From contig QCGL01000014.1 of the NCBI GenBank assembly GCA_003279935.1, positions 1-40,979 on the forward strand: a stretch of DNA of 40,979 nucleotides, given 5' to 3'. How positions within the stretch are numbered: position 1 is the stretch's first letter; each line of letters starts with the position of its first letter. Shown here piece by piece: positions 9,014 to 17,563 of this stretch. The notes beneath the pieces are model-generated. The model worked only from the letters and a program-made list of their open reading frames with translations. It made no database searches and was not told the DNA's origin. Position numbers and translations under genes: made by a program. Origin of the DNA: Prochlorococcus sp. AG-388-A04. Its GTDB lineage: Bacteria; Cyanobacteriota; Cyanobacteriia; PCC-6307; Cyanobiaceae.

Positions 9014-10324
9014 TCAGAAACCATTTGAAATTTCATTTGATTCGTGATTCCCAAAACTAATATTTCTAAGTCCTGCCATAAGAATCCAAAATAGAATACT
9101 TACCCGAATATCGTAATATACTATATCAAAAAGATGGAAGATAAGGATTAATAAACTACTAATAAACCATGCCTTCTCAAATCGAGATTCTTCATTATGA
9201 TTTCTATAATTGGTTGAAATTTTTGGATAAATTCTTTTCCAACTTTTAACAAGAATAAAAATAATAATCCCTGAAATTAATATTGAAGTTAAGATTCCAT
9301 AATTTATAGTAATTTCTAATGGGAGATTGTGCGCATGTCCATAATATTTGACATTTTCTAACTTTAAGGGGATATATCTAATGGTACTATTCCAGATTGA
9401 TGAAAAACCATGTCCTCCCCAACCTAAAAAAGGTTTTTCAAATATATATTTCAATGATTCGCGCCATATTAAAACTCTCTGGTCATTGATTAATACTTCT
9501 GGTCTGAAGTCATAAAGATAAATAAAATCATATGATTTGAAAATAAAGGTAGATATTGCTATTAAAAATGAGATAAATCCAGCAAAGATTAATCTTAATT
9601 TATTGGGCATTATCAAAAAAGACATCAAAATTAATGATAAAAATGCATTTCTTGATTCTGTGAAAATAATTGATGTAATTACCAAAAAGCTAAAAATTAC
9701 ACTTATTGAATTTTCTAATTTAGAATTTTTTTTAGAAAATGAGAAAATAAAAAAAGGCAATACTGTAGCAAAAATACATCCTGCATAATTTTGGTTGTTA
9801 AAAACGCTAGTTAATCCTCCTGAACTAATGCTTCTTTGATACCAGATAATTAACCCATTAAATAGTTCAAATGGTCCATGCCAATCAATCAAATATTGGC
9901 CTAATCCGCTAACAATTAGAGGCATTGTGCTGAAAATTATTGAAATACTGAAAAATTCTCTATGCTTCTTGGTTTTTAGGTAAGGATTAAATCCCCAGTA
10001 GCAAATAAAAAGAGGTATCCAGTTGAATAGGCTATAAAAAGGATTGGTATTTTCTATAAAGCTTTTCTCTAAATTTATACTTGAATTAGTTAAGCCTGTG
10101 TAAAGACAACTTAACAACATTAGTATTATTGTGATTACAAAAAATATATTTAGGCTATCATCTTTTGGATTTGTGCCTTTTAATAAAAAACTAATATAAA
10201 TTGAAGGAATTAAAAATAATAAACTAACAGCAGGTGCCGAAAATAAAAAAACAACCCCAATATTAAAGAAAATAAAACCATAATTTAATTTTTTATAATT
10301 AAAAAATCTAATATTTGCTCTCAT
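9014..10324 (-). CDS. O-antigen ligase / polymerase-like (Wzy_C) membrane protein
   Basis: 436 aa from the ATG at 10324; the frame extends to a TTG at 10366, which would add 14 residues without a clear purpose. Ten or more hydrophobic helices. A large polar loop in the second half holds RVLIWRES, then GWGGHGFSS and YGHAHNLPLE. These match the Wzy_C/O-antigen ligase pattern, in which an Arg after the helix and a His in the loop (GHAHN) are functional. Such proteins polymerise repeat units or join glycan to lipid A core in the inner membrane. It stands alone on the minus strand, with 244 bases downstream and 157 bases upstream free of genes. Ligase versus polymerase cannot be decided here. Confidence 0.8.
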   Translation of the reverse strand: MRANIRFFNYKKLNYGFIFFNIGVVFLFSAPAVSLLFLIPSIYISFLLKGTNPKDDSLNIFFVITIILMLLSCLYTGLTNSSINLEKSFIENTNPFYSLFNWIPLFICYWGFNPYLKTKKHREFFSISIIFSTMPLIVSGLGQYLIDWHGPFELFNGLIIWYQRSISSGGLTSVFNNQNYAGCIFATVLPFFIFSFSKKNSKLENSISVIFSFLVITSIIFTESRNAFLSLILMSFLIMPNKLRLIFAGFISFLIAISTFIFKSYDFIYLYDFRPEVLINDQRVLIWRESLKYIFEKPFLGWGGHGFSSIWNSTIRYIPLKLENVKYYGHAHNLPLEITINYGILTSILISGIIIFILVKSWKRIYPKISTNYRNHNEESRFEKAWFISSLLILIFHLFDIVYYDIRVSILFWILMAGLRNISFGNHESNEISNGF

Positions 10325-10481
10325 CCCTTCTGAACAAGTCTCATAATAATTATTAAATAATAGCAAATTGTTTATTGAATGATTTTATTTAGAATGAGTT
10401 TTTAAATTAAAATGTAATTTAAAAAAGCTATAATAAAAGTTACAAATTTTTTTATGAACTAAATTTTTTGAAGCAATTATC

Positions 10482-11507
10482 ATGAAAAAATTTCTTATTA
10501 CTGGTGCTGCTGGATTTATTGGAGCAAAATTAGCTGAGACGTTACTAAAACATAATTATTTTGTAATTGGTATAGATAATCTTAATGATTACTATAATCC
10601 TCAATTAAAAAAAGAGAGGTTAAAAAATATAAATGCACTCAAGTTAAAATCTACAAATTGGAGATTCTTTAAAATAGACTTGAAGGATTTAAATTCTCTT
10701 GAAAATATTTTTGAAGAATTCTTTCCAGACATTGTTATTAATCTTGCTGCACAAGCTGGTGTTAGATATTCATTGGAAAATCCACTATCCTATGTAGATT
10801 CAAATTTGGTGGGATTTGTCAATATTCTTGAAATGTGTAGAAGATTTAAAATTGAGCATTTAGTTTATGCTTCTAGTAGTTCTGTTTATGGTGCAAATAG
10901 GGATTTACCATTTTCTGAAAATCAACCAATAAATCATCCTTTAAGTCTTTATGGGGCTACAAAAAAATCAAATGAATTGATGGCTCATTCATATAGTCAT
11001 CTATTTAATTTAAAAGCTACAGGACTTAGGTTCTTCACAGTCTATGGACCCTGGGGACGTCCTGATATGGCAGCTATGATTTTTGCAAAATCAATTCTTG
11101 AAGAAAAAATAATAAATATTTATAATAGTGGAAATATGACAAGAGATTTCACATATATAGACGATATAGTATTTGCAATAGTCAAATGTGCTTTTAAATA
11201 TCCAGAAGGTGATGAAAAATTTGATTTTATATCTCCAGATCCATCATCTTCGTTCGCTCCACATAGAGTATTTAATATAGGCAATTCAAATCCTATAAAT
11301 TTACTAAAATTTATAGAAATATTAGAAGAGAATTTGGGGAAAAAGGCTTTAAAGAATTACGCGCCATTGCAGCCTGGAGATCCTGTTGAAACATTTGCTG
11401 ATGTATCAAAATTAGAGAAATGGATTGATTATAAGCCGACTACCAATATTGAAAATGGAATAAAAAACTTCGCAGAATGGTTTATAAATAAAGGATATCT
11501 CTTTTAA
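10482..11507 (+). CDS. UDP-glucuronate 4-epimerase
   Basis: Extended SDR, 341 aa. GxxGxxG at 8-14 (GAAGFIG), catalytic Tyr157-Gly-Ala-Thr-Lys161 after SSSSVYG (131-137). The stretch NLAAQAGVRYSLENPLSYV and the later RFFTVYGPWGRPDMA are characteristic of bacterial UDP-glucuronate 4-epimerases (LspL/Cap1J type). It would interconvert UDP-glucuronate and UDP-galacturonate. Its substrate is supplied by the UDP-glucose dehydrogenase at the end of the block. Single-gene transcription unit; it converges on rfbB with 32 bases between stops. Confidence 0.88.
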   Translation: MKKFLITGAAGFIGAKLAETLLKHNYFVIGIDNLNDYYNPQLKKERLKNINALKLKSTNWRFFKIDLKDLNSLENIFEEFFPDIVINLAAQAGVRYSLENPLSYVDSNLVGFVNILEMCRRFKIEHLVYASSSSVYGANRDLPFSENQPINHPLSLYGATKKSNELMAHSYSHLFNLKATGLRFFTVYGPWGRPDMAAMIFAKSILEEKIINIYNSGNMTRDFTYIDDIVFAIVKCAFKYPEGDEKFDFISPDPSSSFAPHRVFNIGNSNPINLLKFIEILEENLGKKALKNYAPLQPGDPVETFADVSKLEKWIDYKPTTNIENGIKNFAEWFINKGYLF

Positions 11508-11539
11508 ACCTGTATTTAATCTCATCAATTTTTTAAATT

Positions 11540-12637
11540 TTATAATTGAAAATCGCCCAGTCTTTGCCCATCATATCCGTTTTCCTTTTTAATATAATCC
11601 ACCCAATCTAAATTGTTTAAGTACCAATTAATTGTGTCTTGTATGGCTTTTTGGTATGTATATATTGGTTGCCATTTGAGTTCATTTTTTATCAAAGTTG
11701 AGTCAATAGAATATCTGAAATCATGTCCAGGTCTATCATCAACAAATTTAATTAAGGATTTATATGATTTATCCTTAGGATATATTTCATCAAGAAGATT
11801 ACATATATCTTTGCAAAGATTTATGTTACTTTTTTCATTATCACCTCCAATGCAATATTGGAAACCACTTATACCCTTAATTGCTACAGTTAATAATGCA
11901 TTAATATGATCTTCTACATAAAGCCAATCTCTTATATTTAAACCATTTCCATATATTGATATTGGTTGATTATTAATAGCACTAGTTATTATTTTTGGAA
12001 TTAATTTATCAGGAAATTGGCGAGGCCCATAATTATTACTGCAATTAGTCATTAAAATTGGTAATTTGAAAGTATGAAACCAAGCTTTAACAAGGTGATC
12101 ACTAGAAGCTTTACTCGCAGAATATGGGCTTGTAGGAAGATAGTTTGAATTCTCATTGAAATAACCCTCTACTCCTAAAGAGCCAAATACTTCATCTGTA
12201 CTAACATGTTGGAATTTAAAAATTTCTTTTCGTTGAGGCGTTAAATTTCTGTAATGTAATAATGATTCTTCTAATAAGTTAAATGTTCCATTGATATTGC
12301 TTTTTATAAAATTTTCTGGAGAATCTATTGACCTATCGACATGACTTTCTGCAGCAAAATGAAAAACAATATCAGGATTTGCAATATCAAAAATATTGCC
12401 GATTTCATTTTTCTCTGAAATATCTATTTTGCAGAATTTGTATCTTGATGTACTTATTGTTTTAAATTGATTGTCCAATGATAATTTATTTTTTTTAAAA
12501 CTTAATTTATCTATATTAAATATATTACTGGTAGTGTTTTTTAATAATCTGAAAATAAAATTGCTTCCAATGAATCCTAATCCACCAGTGATTAAAATAT
12601 TCTTATATCTTCTTGAGAAATATTTGTAATCAATCAT
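11540..12637 (-). CDS. rfbB: dTDP-glucose 4,6-dehydratase
   Basis: Extended SDR, 365 aa. GxxGxxG at 18-24. STDEVFG carries the active-site Thr147-Asp148-Glu149 triad typical of dTDP-glucose dehydratases, and Tyr172-Ser-Ala-Ser-Lys176 is the catalytic pair. NNYGPRQFPDKLIP is another hallmark. It makes dTDP-4-keto-6-deoxyglucose from the product of the adjacent rfbA, which is 109 bases upstream on the same strand. No rfbC or rfbD is present in the window, so the fate of the keto sugar (rhamnose or another deoxysugar) is open. Confidence 0.93.
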   Translation of the reverse strand: MIDYKYFSRRYKNILITGGLGFIGSNFIFRLLKNTTSNIFNIDKLSFKKNKLSLDNQFKTISTSRYKFCKIDISEKNEIGNIFDIANPDIVFHFAAESHVDRSIDSPENFIKSNINGTFNLLEESLLHYRNLTPQRKEIFKFQHVSTDEVFGSLGVEGYFNENSNYLPTSPYSASKASSDHLVKAWFHTFKLPILMTNCSNNYGPRQFPDKLIPKIITSAINNQPISIYGNGLNIRDWLYVEDHINALLTVAIKGISGFQYCIGGDNEKSNINLCKDICNLLDEIYPKDKSYKSLIKFVDDRPGHDFRYSIDSTLIKNELKWQPIYTYQKAIQDTINWYLNNLDWVDYIKKENGYDGQRLGDFQL

Positions 12638-12746
12638 ATTTATTAATTAGATATATAACTAAAATAAAACGAGGATTTATATTTTGGCAATATTTTTTTA
12701 ATCAAAAAGCTAATGTTTTAGGGATTTAAAAATCTAATAATTATAT

Positions 12747-13619
12747 TTATTTTAACAACTCTATTAAATAGTTTCCATAGCCGCTCTTTATTAAGGGCTT
12801 AGCCAAATCTAGCAGATCTTGATTTGAAATCAAACCTTTTCTCCAGGCAATTTCTTCAGGGCATCCAAGTTTTAAACCCTGCCTTTGTTCCATGATTTTT
12901 ACATAATTTGATGCTGAATTTAGAGAGTCAATATTGCCAGTATCTAACCAAGTAATACCTCTTCCTAAGAGTTCTAGATGTAATTTCATCTCATTTAGAT
13001 ACATCTTTATCAAATCAGTTATTTCTAATTCGCCTCTTTTGGAAGGTAAAACTTTTGAGGCTTTTTTAATGACACTATTATCAAAAAAATAAATTCCTGT
13101 TATTGCATATCTACTTTTTGGGTATTGTGGTTTTTCTTCAATAGAAATTATTTTGCCATCTTTATCAAACTCTGGAACTCCATATCTTTGAGGATTTTTA
13201 ACTGGATAAGCAAAAATTGTTGACCCTACTTTCCTACTTTTACTTCTTGTGAAATGTTTTTCAAGAGTATCTCCGTGGAATAAGTTATCACCTAAAATTA
13301 AAACAACGTTAGAAGAACCTATAAAATCTTCCCCAATTAAAAATGCTTGGGCTAAACCTTCTGGTTTATGTTGGATTTTAAATGAAATGTTAATACCCCA
13401 CTGTCGACCGTCTCCAAGTAATTTTTTAAATAATGTCTCATCATATGGATTAATAATTATGAGGATGTCTTTTATACCAGCATGAATAAGAGTAGTTAAA
13501 GGATAAAAAATCATTGGCTTATCGTAAACGGGTAAAAGCTGCTTACTAATGACTTTAGTTAAAGGATAAAGTCTAGTACCTTTCCCTCCAGCTAAAATAA
13601 TCCCCTTAGTATTAGACAT
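12747..13619 (-). CDS. rfbA: Glucose-1-phosphate thymidylyltransferase
   Basis: 290 aa, the standard RmlA length. Nucleotidyltransferase signature GGKGTRLYPLT at 11-21, the QLLPVYDKPMIFYPL segment, LGDNLFHG, EEKPQYPKS and WLDTG are all present. It forms dTDP-glucose from dTTP and glucose-1-phosphate in the cytosol for the neighbouring RfbB. It is transcribed leftwards, and the 144-base gap to the divergent galE must hold both promoters. That gap contains a 12-base T tract. Confidence 0.95.
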   Translation of the reverse strand: MSNTKGIILAGGKGTRLYPLTKVISKQLLPVYDKPMIFYPLTTLIHAGIKDILIIINPYDETLFKKLLGDGRQWGINISFKIQHKPEGLAQAFLIGEDFIGSSNVVLILGDNLFHGDTLEKHFTRSKSRKVGSTIFAYPVKNPQRYGVPEFDKDGKIISIEEKPQYPKSRYAITGIYFFDNSVIKKASKVLPSKRGELEITDLIKMYLNEMKLHLELLGRGITWLDTGNIDSLNSASNYVKIMEQRQGLKLGCPEEIAWRKGLISNQDLLDLAKPLIKSGYGNYLIELLK

Positions 13620-13704
13620 TCATGAATTTTTGCTTTATCAATTTTATCAACTAAACCTTACAAATATTTTTTTAAAAATAATATTTATTATTAATAAATC
13701 GGGG

Positions 13705-13716
13705 TTTTTTTTTTTT
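13705..13716. repeat. 12-base poly-T tract between rfbA and galE
   Basis: An uninterrupted run of 12 T after GGGG, 47 bases before the galE ATG and 85 bases before the rfbA ATG on the other strand. It is the longest homopolymer I noticed in the window. Its position inside a divergent promoter region makes slippage effects on transcription possible but unproven. Confidence 0.8.
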
Positions 13717-13763
13717 CAACGAATAATATTGTAATCTTTAAGACTCCTTTTGATTAAAAATAG

Positions 13764-14825
13764 ATGGAAGAAAATGGTTTTGTTCTAGTAACTGGAGGAG
13801 CAGGTTTTATTGGAAGTCATACTTGTTTAGATTTATTAGAAAAAGGATATGGCATTATAGTCATTGATTCTTTCTTGAATAGTTATCCAAAATCTCTAGA
13901 GAGAGTAAAGCAAATATTAAGATCTAAGAATTTGACTTTTAAAGATAAGATCTTTATTTATCAAGGTAGTTTAAAAAACAAAGATTTTATTTTAAGGGTT
14001 TTTAATGAAAGTGAAAAAAACGGCTGCAGAATTGATTCGGTTATTCACTTTGCTGGTTTAAAGTCTGTAAAGGATTCAATTAAAAACCCTCTTAATTACT
14101 ATGAGGAAAATGTACTTAGTACAATAAATTTATTATACGTAATGAATTTATTCGCATGTAAGATTATTGTTTTTAGTAGTAGTGCCACGATATTTAAACC
14201 TTTTGAAAATAAATTAATAAATGAAGAGTGCCAAATTGAATCTATTAATCCATACGCAAGTACAAAAATTTTTATTGAAAGGATTTTAAACGATCTCCAT
14301 ATTAGCGATAAGAAAAATTGGAAAATTATGAATCTTAGATACTTTAATCCTATTGGAGCCCATTCTTCAGGCGCATTAGGGGAATCTCCAAAAGGCTTAT
14401 CTCATAATTTGTTCCCATTAATAATGGAATGTGCAATTAAAAAAAATTTTACATTAAAAATCTTTGGAAAAAATTGGCCAACAAAAGATGGAACTTGCAT
14501 AAGAGATTATATACATGTTATGGATTTAGCAGAAGGTCATATCAAGGCCTTAGAATTTTTAAGAAAAAATGAGCCAACTATTATTAACCTGAATCTCGGT
14601 ACTGGAATTGGAACTAGTGTAGTTGATCTAATTAAAGTTTTTGAAAATACAAATAAAGAAAATTTAAGTTTTCTTTTTACAGATAGAAGAAAGGGGGATT
14701 TGCCATTTCTGGTTGCAGATAATAAATATGCAAAAGATTTATTAAATTGGACACCATTACGATCTCTTGAACAAATGTGTAAGGATGGTTGGAATTGGAA
14801 GTTGAAAAATCCTAATGGATATTAA
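13764..14825 (+). CDS. galE: UDP-glucose 4-epimerase
   Basis: Extended SDR, 353 aa. TGGAGFIGSHT at 10-20, VIHFAGLKSVKDSI near 93-106, Ser138-Ser-Ser followed by catalytic Tyr164-Ala-Ser-Thr-Lys168. The sequences RYFNPIGAH and GTCIRDYIHVMDLA are GalE hallmarks. It interconverts UDP-glucose and UDP-galactose. First of three plus-strand UDP-sugar genes (galE, UDP-xylose synthase, ugd) leading up to the tRNA-Arg. 96 bases separate it from the next gene, so separate promoters are possible. Confidence 0.92.
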   Translation: MEENGFVLVTGGAGFIGSHTCLDLLEKGYGIIVIDSFLNSYPKSLERVKQILRSKNLTFKDKIFIYQGSLKNKDFILRVFNESEKNGCRIDSVIHFAGLKSVKDSIKNPLNYYEENVLSTINLLYVMNLFACKIIVFSSSATIFKPFENKLINEECQIESINPYASTKIFIERILNDLHISDKKNWKIMNLRYFNPIGAHSSGALGESPKGLSHNLFPLIMECAIKKNFTLKIFGKNWPTKDGTCIRDYIHVMDLAEGHIKALEFLRKNEPTIINLNLGTGIGTSVVDLIKVFENTNKENLSFLFTDRRKGDLPFLVADNKYAKDLLNWTPLRSLEQMCKDGWNWKLKNPNGY

Positions 14826-14921
14826 TATCAAATTATGCATTTATATAATTTTTACAATTAAAGAATTAAAATTAAGTTGAAACGCTTTTTTTTAATCTTT
14901 AAATTCTAAATAAACACTAAA

Positions 14922-15881
14922 ATGAATTTTGTTGGCCAAAAAAAAAATATTCAGATTAATAATTTAGTTACTGGCGGGGCTGGCTTTTTAGGTTCTAATT
15001 TAATTGATTTTCTAATAAAAAATGAAGAAAATGTTTTATGTATTGATGACTTGTCTTCGGGAACTTTAGATAACCTTAAACACCTAAAAAATAATAAAAA
15101 GTTTGAATTTAAAAAACATGATATTCGTGAACCTTTTTTATTTGAGGGTAGGATAGACAAGATTTGGCATTTTGCTTGTCCTCCAGTTCCAAATATATAT
15201 AAAATTGAACCACTTTCCACATTAGATATTAATTACACGGGTACACTAAATTTGCTTAATCTTGCAAAGAAATGTAATTCAAAGATTTTATTAACTAGTA
15301 CCAGCGAAATTTACGGCAATACAAGAATCAACCCTCAATATGAGAATATGCCTGTAGATTTACTTACTTATAATCCTAGAGCATGTTACTCAGAAGGGAA
15401 AAGAATCGCAGAAACTTTATTTTTTGCTTTTGAGAGGCTTTATGGTCTTAAAATCAGAGTGGCCAGAATTTTTAATACTTATGGACCTAAGTTAAAAATG
15501 AATGATGGAAGAGTAATAAGTAACTTTATTAATTTCTCATTATCAAATAAAAATTTAATTGTTAATGGGGATGGATCTCAAACTAGATCATTTTGCTTTA
15601 TTGATGACATGGTAATTGGTTTAGTAAAGCTTATGGGAAGTGACTATAATTTGCCTTTAAATCTGGGAAATCCAGAAGAAATATCTATAATTGAATTAGC
15701 TAAATTAATAAAAAGAAAAACTAATAGTTCTAGTGAAATTGAATTTAGACCAACAATTAAAGAAGAACCTTTTTTAAGAAGACCATCAATAGAACTAGCA
15801 GAAAGAGTTTTAACTTGGCAACCTAAGGTTTCTTTGGAAACTGGTTTAAATAAAACAATCGATTATTTCAAAAAACAATAA
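14922..15881 (+). CDS. UDP-glucuronate decarboxylase (UDP-xylose synthase)
   Basis: Extended SDR, 319 aa. TGGAGFLGSN at 17-26. The segment HFACPPVPNIYKIEPL corresponds to the HLACPASPxxYxxxP hallmark of UXS enzymes. Catalytic Tyr156-Ser-Glu-Gly-Lys160 sits in the family-specific YxEGKR context, followed by RVARIFNTYGP. It decarboxylates UDP-glucuronate to UDP-xylose, using the product of the next gene (ugd, 39 bases downstream), so this pair makes UDP-xylose from UDP-glucose. Proteins of this length are the soluble bacterial form. Confidence 0.9.
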   Translation: MNFVGQKKNIQINNLVTGGAGFLGSNLIDFLIKNEENVLCIDDLSSGTLDNLKHLKNNKKFEFKKHDIREPFLFEGRIDKIWHFACPPVPNIYKIEPLSTLDINYTGTLNLLNLAKKCNSKILLTSTSEIYGNTRINPQYENMPVDLLTYNPRACYSEGKRIAETLFFAFERLYGLKIRVARIFNTYGPKLKMNDGRVISNFINFSLSNKNLIVNGDGSQTRSFCFIDDMVIGLVKLMGSDYNLPLNLGNPEEISIIELAKLIKRKTNSSSEIEFRPTIKEEPFLRRPSIELAERVLTWQPKVSLETGLNKTIDYFKKQ

Positions 15882-15920
15882 TTCAACTTAAATGATGATA
15901 AAATTATAAAATTTAAAGAA

Positions 15921-17345
15921 TTGGGTTTAATTAAAAAAATTTGTTGTGTAGGTGCTGGTTTTGTTGGTGGGCCAACAATGGCAGTTTTTGCGGATAAATG
16001 TCCGCAATTAAATATAGAGATAGTTGATATTAATAAAGAAAGGATCAATGATTGGAATCAAAATGATTTAACAAAGTTACCTATATTTGAACCTGGTTTA
16101 AAAGAGATTATTCAAAGAGTAAGAGGAAAAAACCTCCATTTTTCTTGTGATATTGAACCTGCTATTAAAAATGCTGATATGGTTTTTATTTCAGTTAATA
16201 CCCCTATAAAACAAAAAGGAGTTGGAGCTGGTGAGACCAGTGACTTAAGATGGGTAGAGGCTTGTGCAAGAAAAATAAGTGAAGTAGCTACTGGACATAC
16301 AATAGTAGTAGAAAAAAGCACATTGCCAGTAAGGACTGCAAAAACTATAAAAGATATCCTAAATGCATCTAATCCAAAAGTTGATAGGTTTGAAAATAAA
16401 AAATCATTTTCTGTTTTATCTAACCCAGAGTTTTTAGCTGAAGGAACAGCCATAATTAATTTAGAAAGACCAGATAGGGTATTAATAGGCGGAGATGATG
16501 ATTATGCTATTGAGTCTTTAAAAAAAATATACTTGAATTGGGTTCCGCCTGAAAGGATAATTTGCTCAAATTTGTGGAGTAGTGAGCTATCAAAACTTAC
16601 TGCTAACGCTTTTTTAGCTCAGAGGATAAGTTCGATAAATTCTATAACTGCTCTTTGCGAGGTTACTGGAGCGGATATTAAAGAGGTTGGTAAAGCGGTA
16701 GGCTCAGATAGTCGAATTGGCGAAAAATTTATATCTCCAGGCCCTGGATTTGGAGGAAGTTGTTTCAAAAAAGATATTCTAAATTTAGTTTATCTTTGCA
16801 GATATTTTGGTCTTAGTGAAGTCGCTGAATTTTGGAACAGTATAGTTAAAATAAACTCTTGGCAAAAAAAAAGGATTTATAGCTTAATAGTCGATAAACT
16901 TTATGGTAATCTTTTTGAAAAAAATATAGCCATTTTAGGGTTTGCTTTCAAGTCAAATACCAATGATACAAGAGAATCTCCCGCAATAGATATTTGTAAA
17001 GACTTAATTAAAGAAGGAGCACATTTAAATATACATGACTATAAAGTTTCTAAACAAGCAATAAGTAAAGAATTGGATTTAGATTTAGATCCATTCACTA
17101 ATGTTCTTAGTAGAGAATCTACTTCTAAAAGTTGGTCATTCTTTGATGATGTTTATCAGGCAACAAAAGAGGTAGATGCAATAATAATTATTACTGAGTG
17201 GGAAGATTATAAGAAAATTGATTGGGAATTAATAGTTCACAATTTAAGAAAACCCTCTTGGATATTTGATACAAGAGTATTATTAGAACCTAGTTATTTT
17301 AAGAATATGGATGTTAATTTTTGGCAATTGGGTTTGGGCTTTTAA
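15921..17345 (+). CDS. ugd: UDP-glucose 6-dehydrogenase
   Basis: 474 aa, similar in length to the animal/plant type of UGDH and not to the shorter (about 390 aa) E. coli type. NAD-binding GAGFVGG at 11-17, EKSTLPVRTA, SNPEFLAEGTAI, and catalytic Cys281 in GFGGSCFKKD (276-285). Oxidises UDP-glucose to UDP-glucuronate, feeding both the UDP-xylose synthase just upstream and the 4-epimerase at 10482. The only plausible start is TTG at 15921; the first in-frame ATG lies after the NAD motif. A five-codon ORF (ATGATG...TAA at 15892) sits just upstream in another frame. The stop lies 9 bases from the 3' end of the tRNA-Arg on the other strand. Confidence 0.92.
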   Translation: MGLIKKICCVGAGFVGGPTMAVFADKCPQLNIEIVDINKERINDWNQNDLTKLPIFEPGLKEIIQRVRGKNLHFSCDIEPAIKNADMVFISVNTPIKQKGVGAGETSDLRWVEACARKISEVATGHTIVVEKSTLPVRTAKTIKDILNASNPKVDRFENKKSFSVLSNPEFLAEGTAIINLERPDRVLIGGDDDYAIESLKKIYLNWVPPERIICSNLWSSELSKLTANAFLAQRISSINSITALCEVTGADIKEVGKAVGSDSRIGEKFISPGPGFGGSCFKKDILNLVYLCRYFGLSEVAEFWNSIVKINSWQKKRIYSLIVDKLYGNLFEKNIAILGFAFKSNTNDTRESPAIDICKDLIKEGAHLNIHDYKVSKQAISKELDLDLDPFTNVLSRESTSKSWSFFDDVYQATKEVDAIIIITEWEDYKKIDWELIVHNLRKPSWIFDTRVLLEPSYFKNMDVNFWQLGLGF

Positions 17346-17354
17346 TTTTTATAA

Positions 17355-17428
<74 letters not shown>

Positions 17429-17563
17429 ATCATTTTATTATATCTGACAGACATATCTCAAACAATAAAAATAACTTTTATAAAGATAATTATTATTCAA
17501 ATTAAGAAATGGATAAATCAATGTTTCCTAAATATATTAATATGATTTTAAAGGGTTTAAATT

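Noticed and set aside
5928..17354. att-type repeats of the tRNA-Ala or tRNA-Arg 3' ends inside the block
   Set aside because: Scanning for the T-arm sequences (GGTTCAAATCC, GGTTCGAATCC) found no copies other than the tRNAs themselves.
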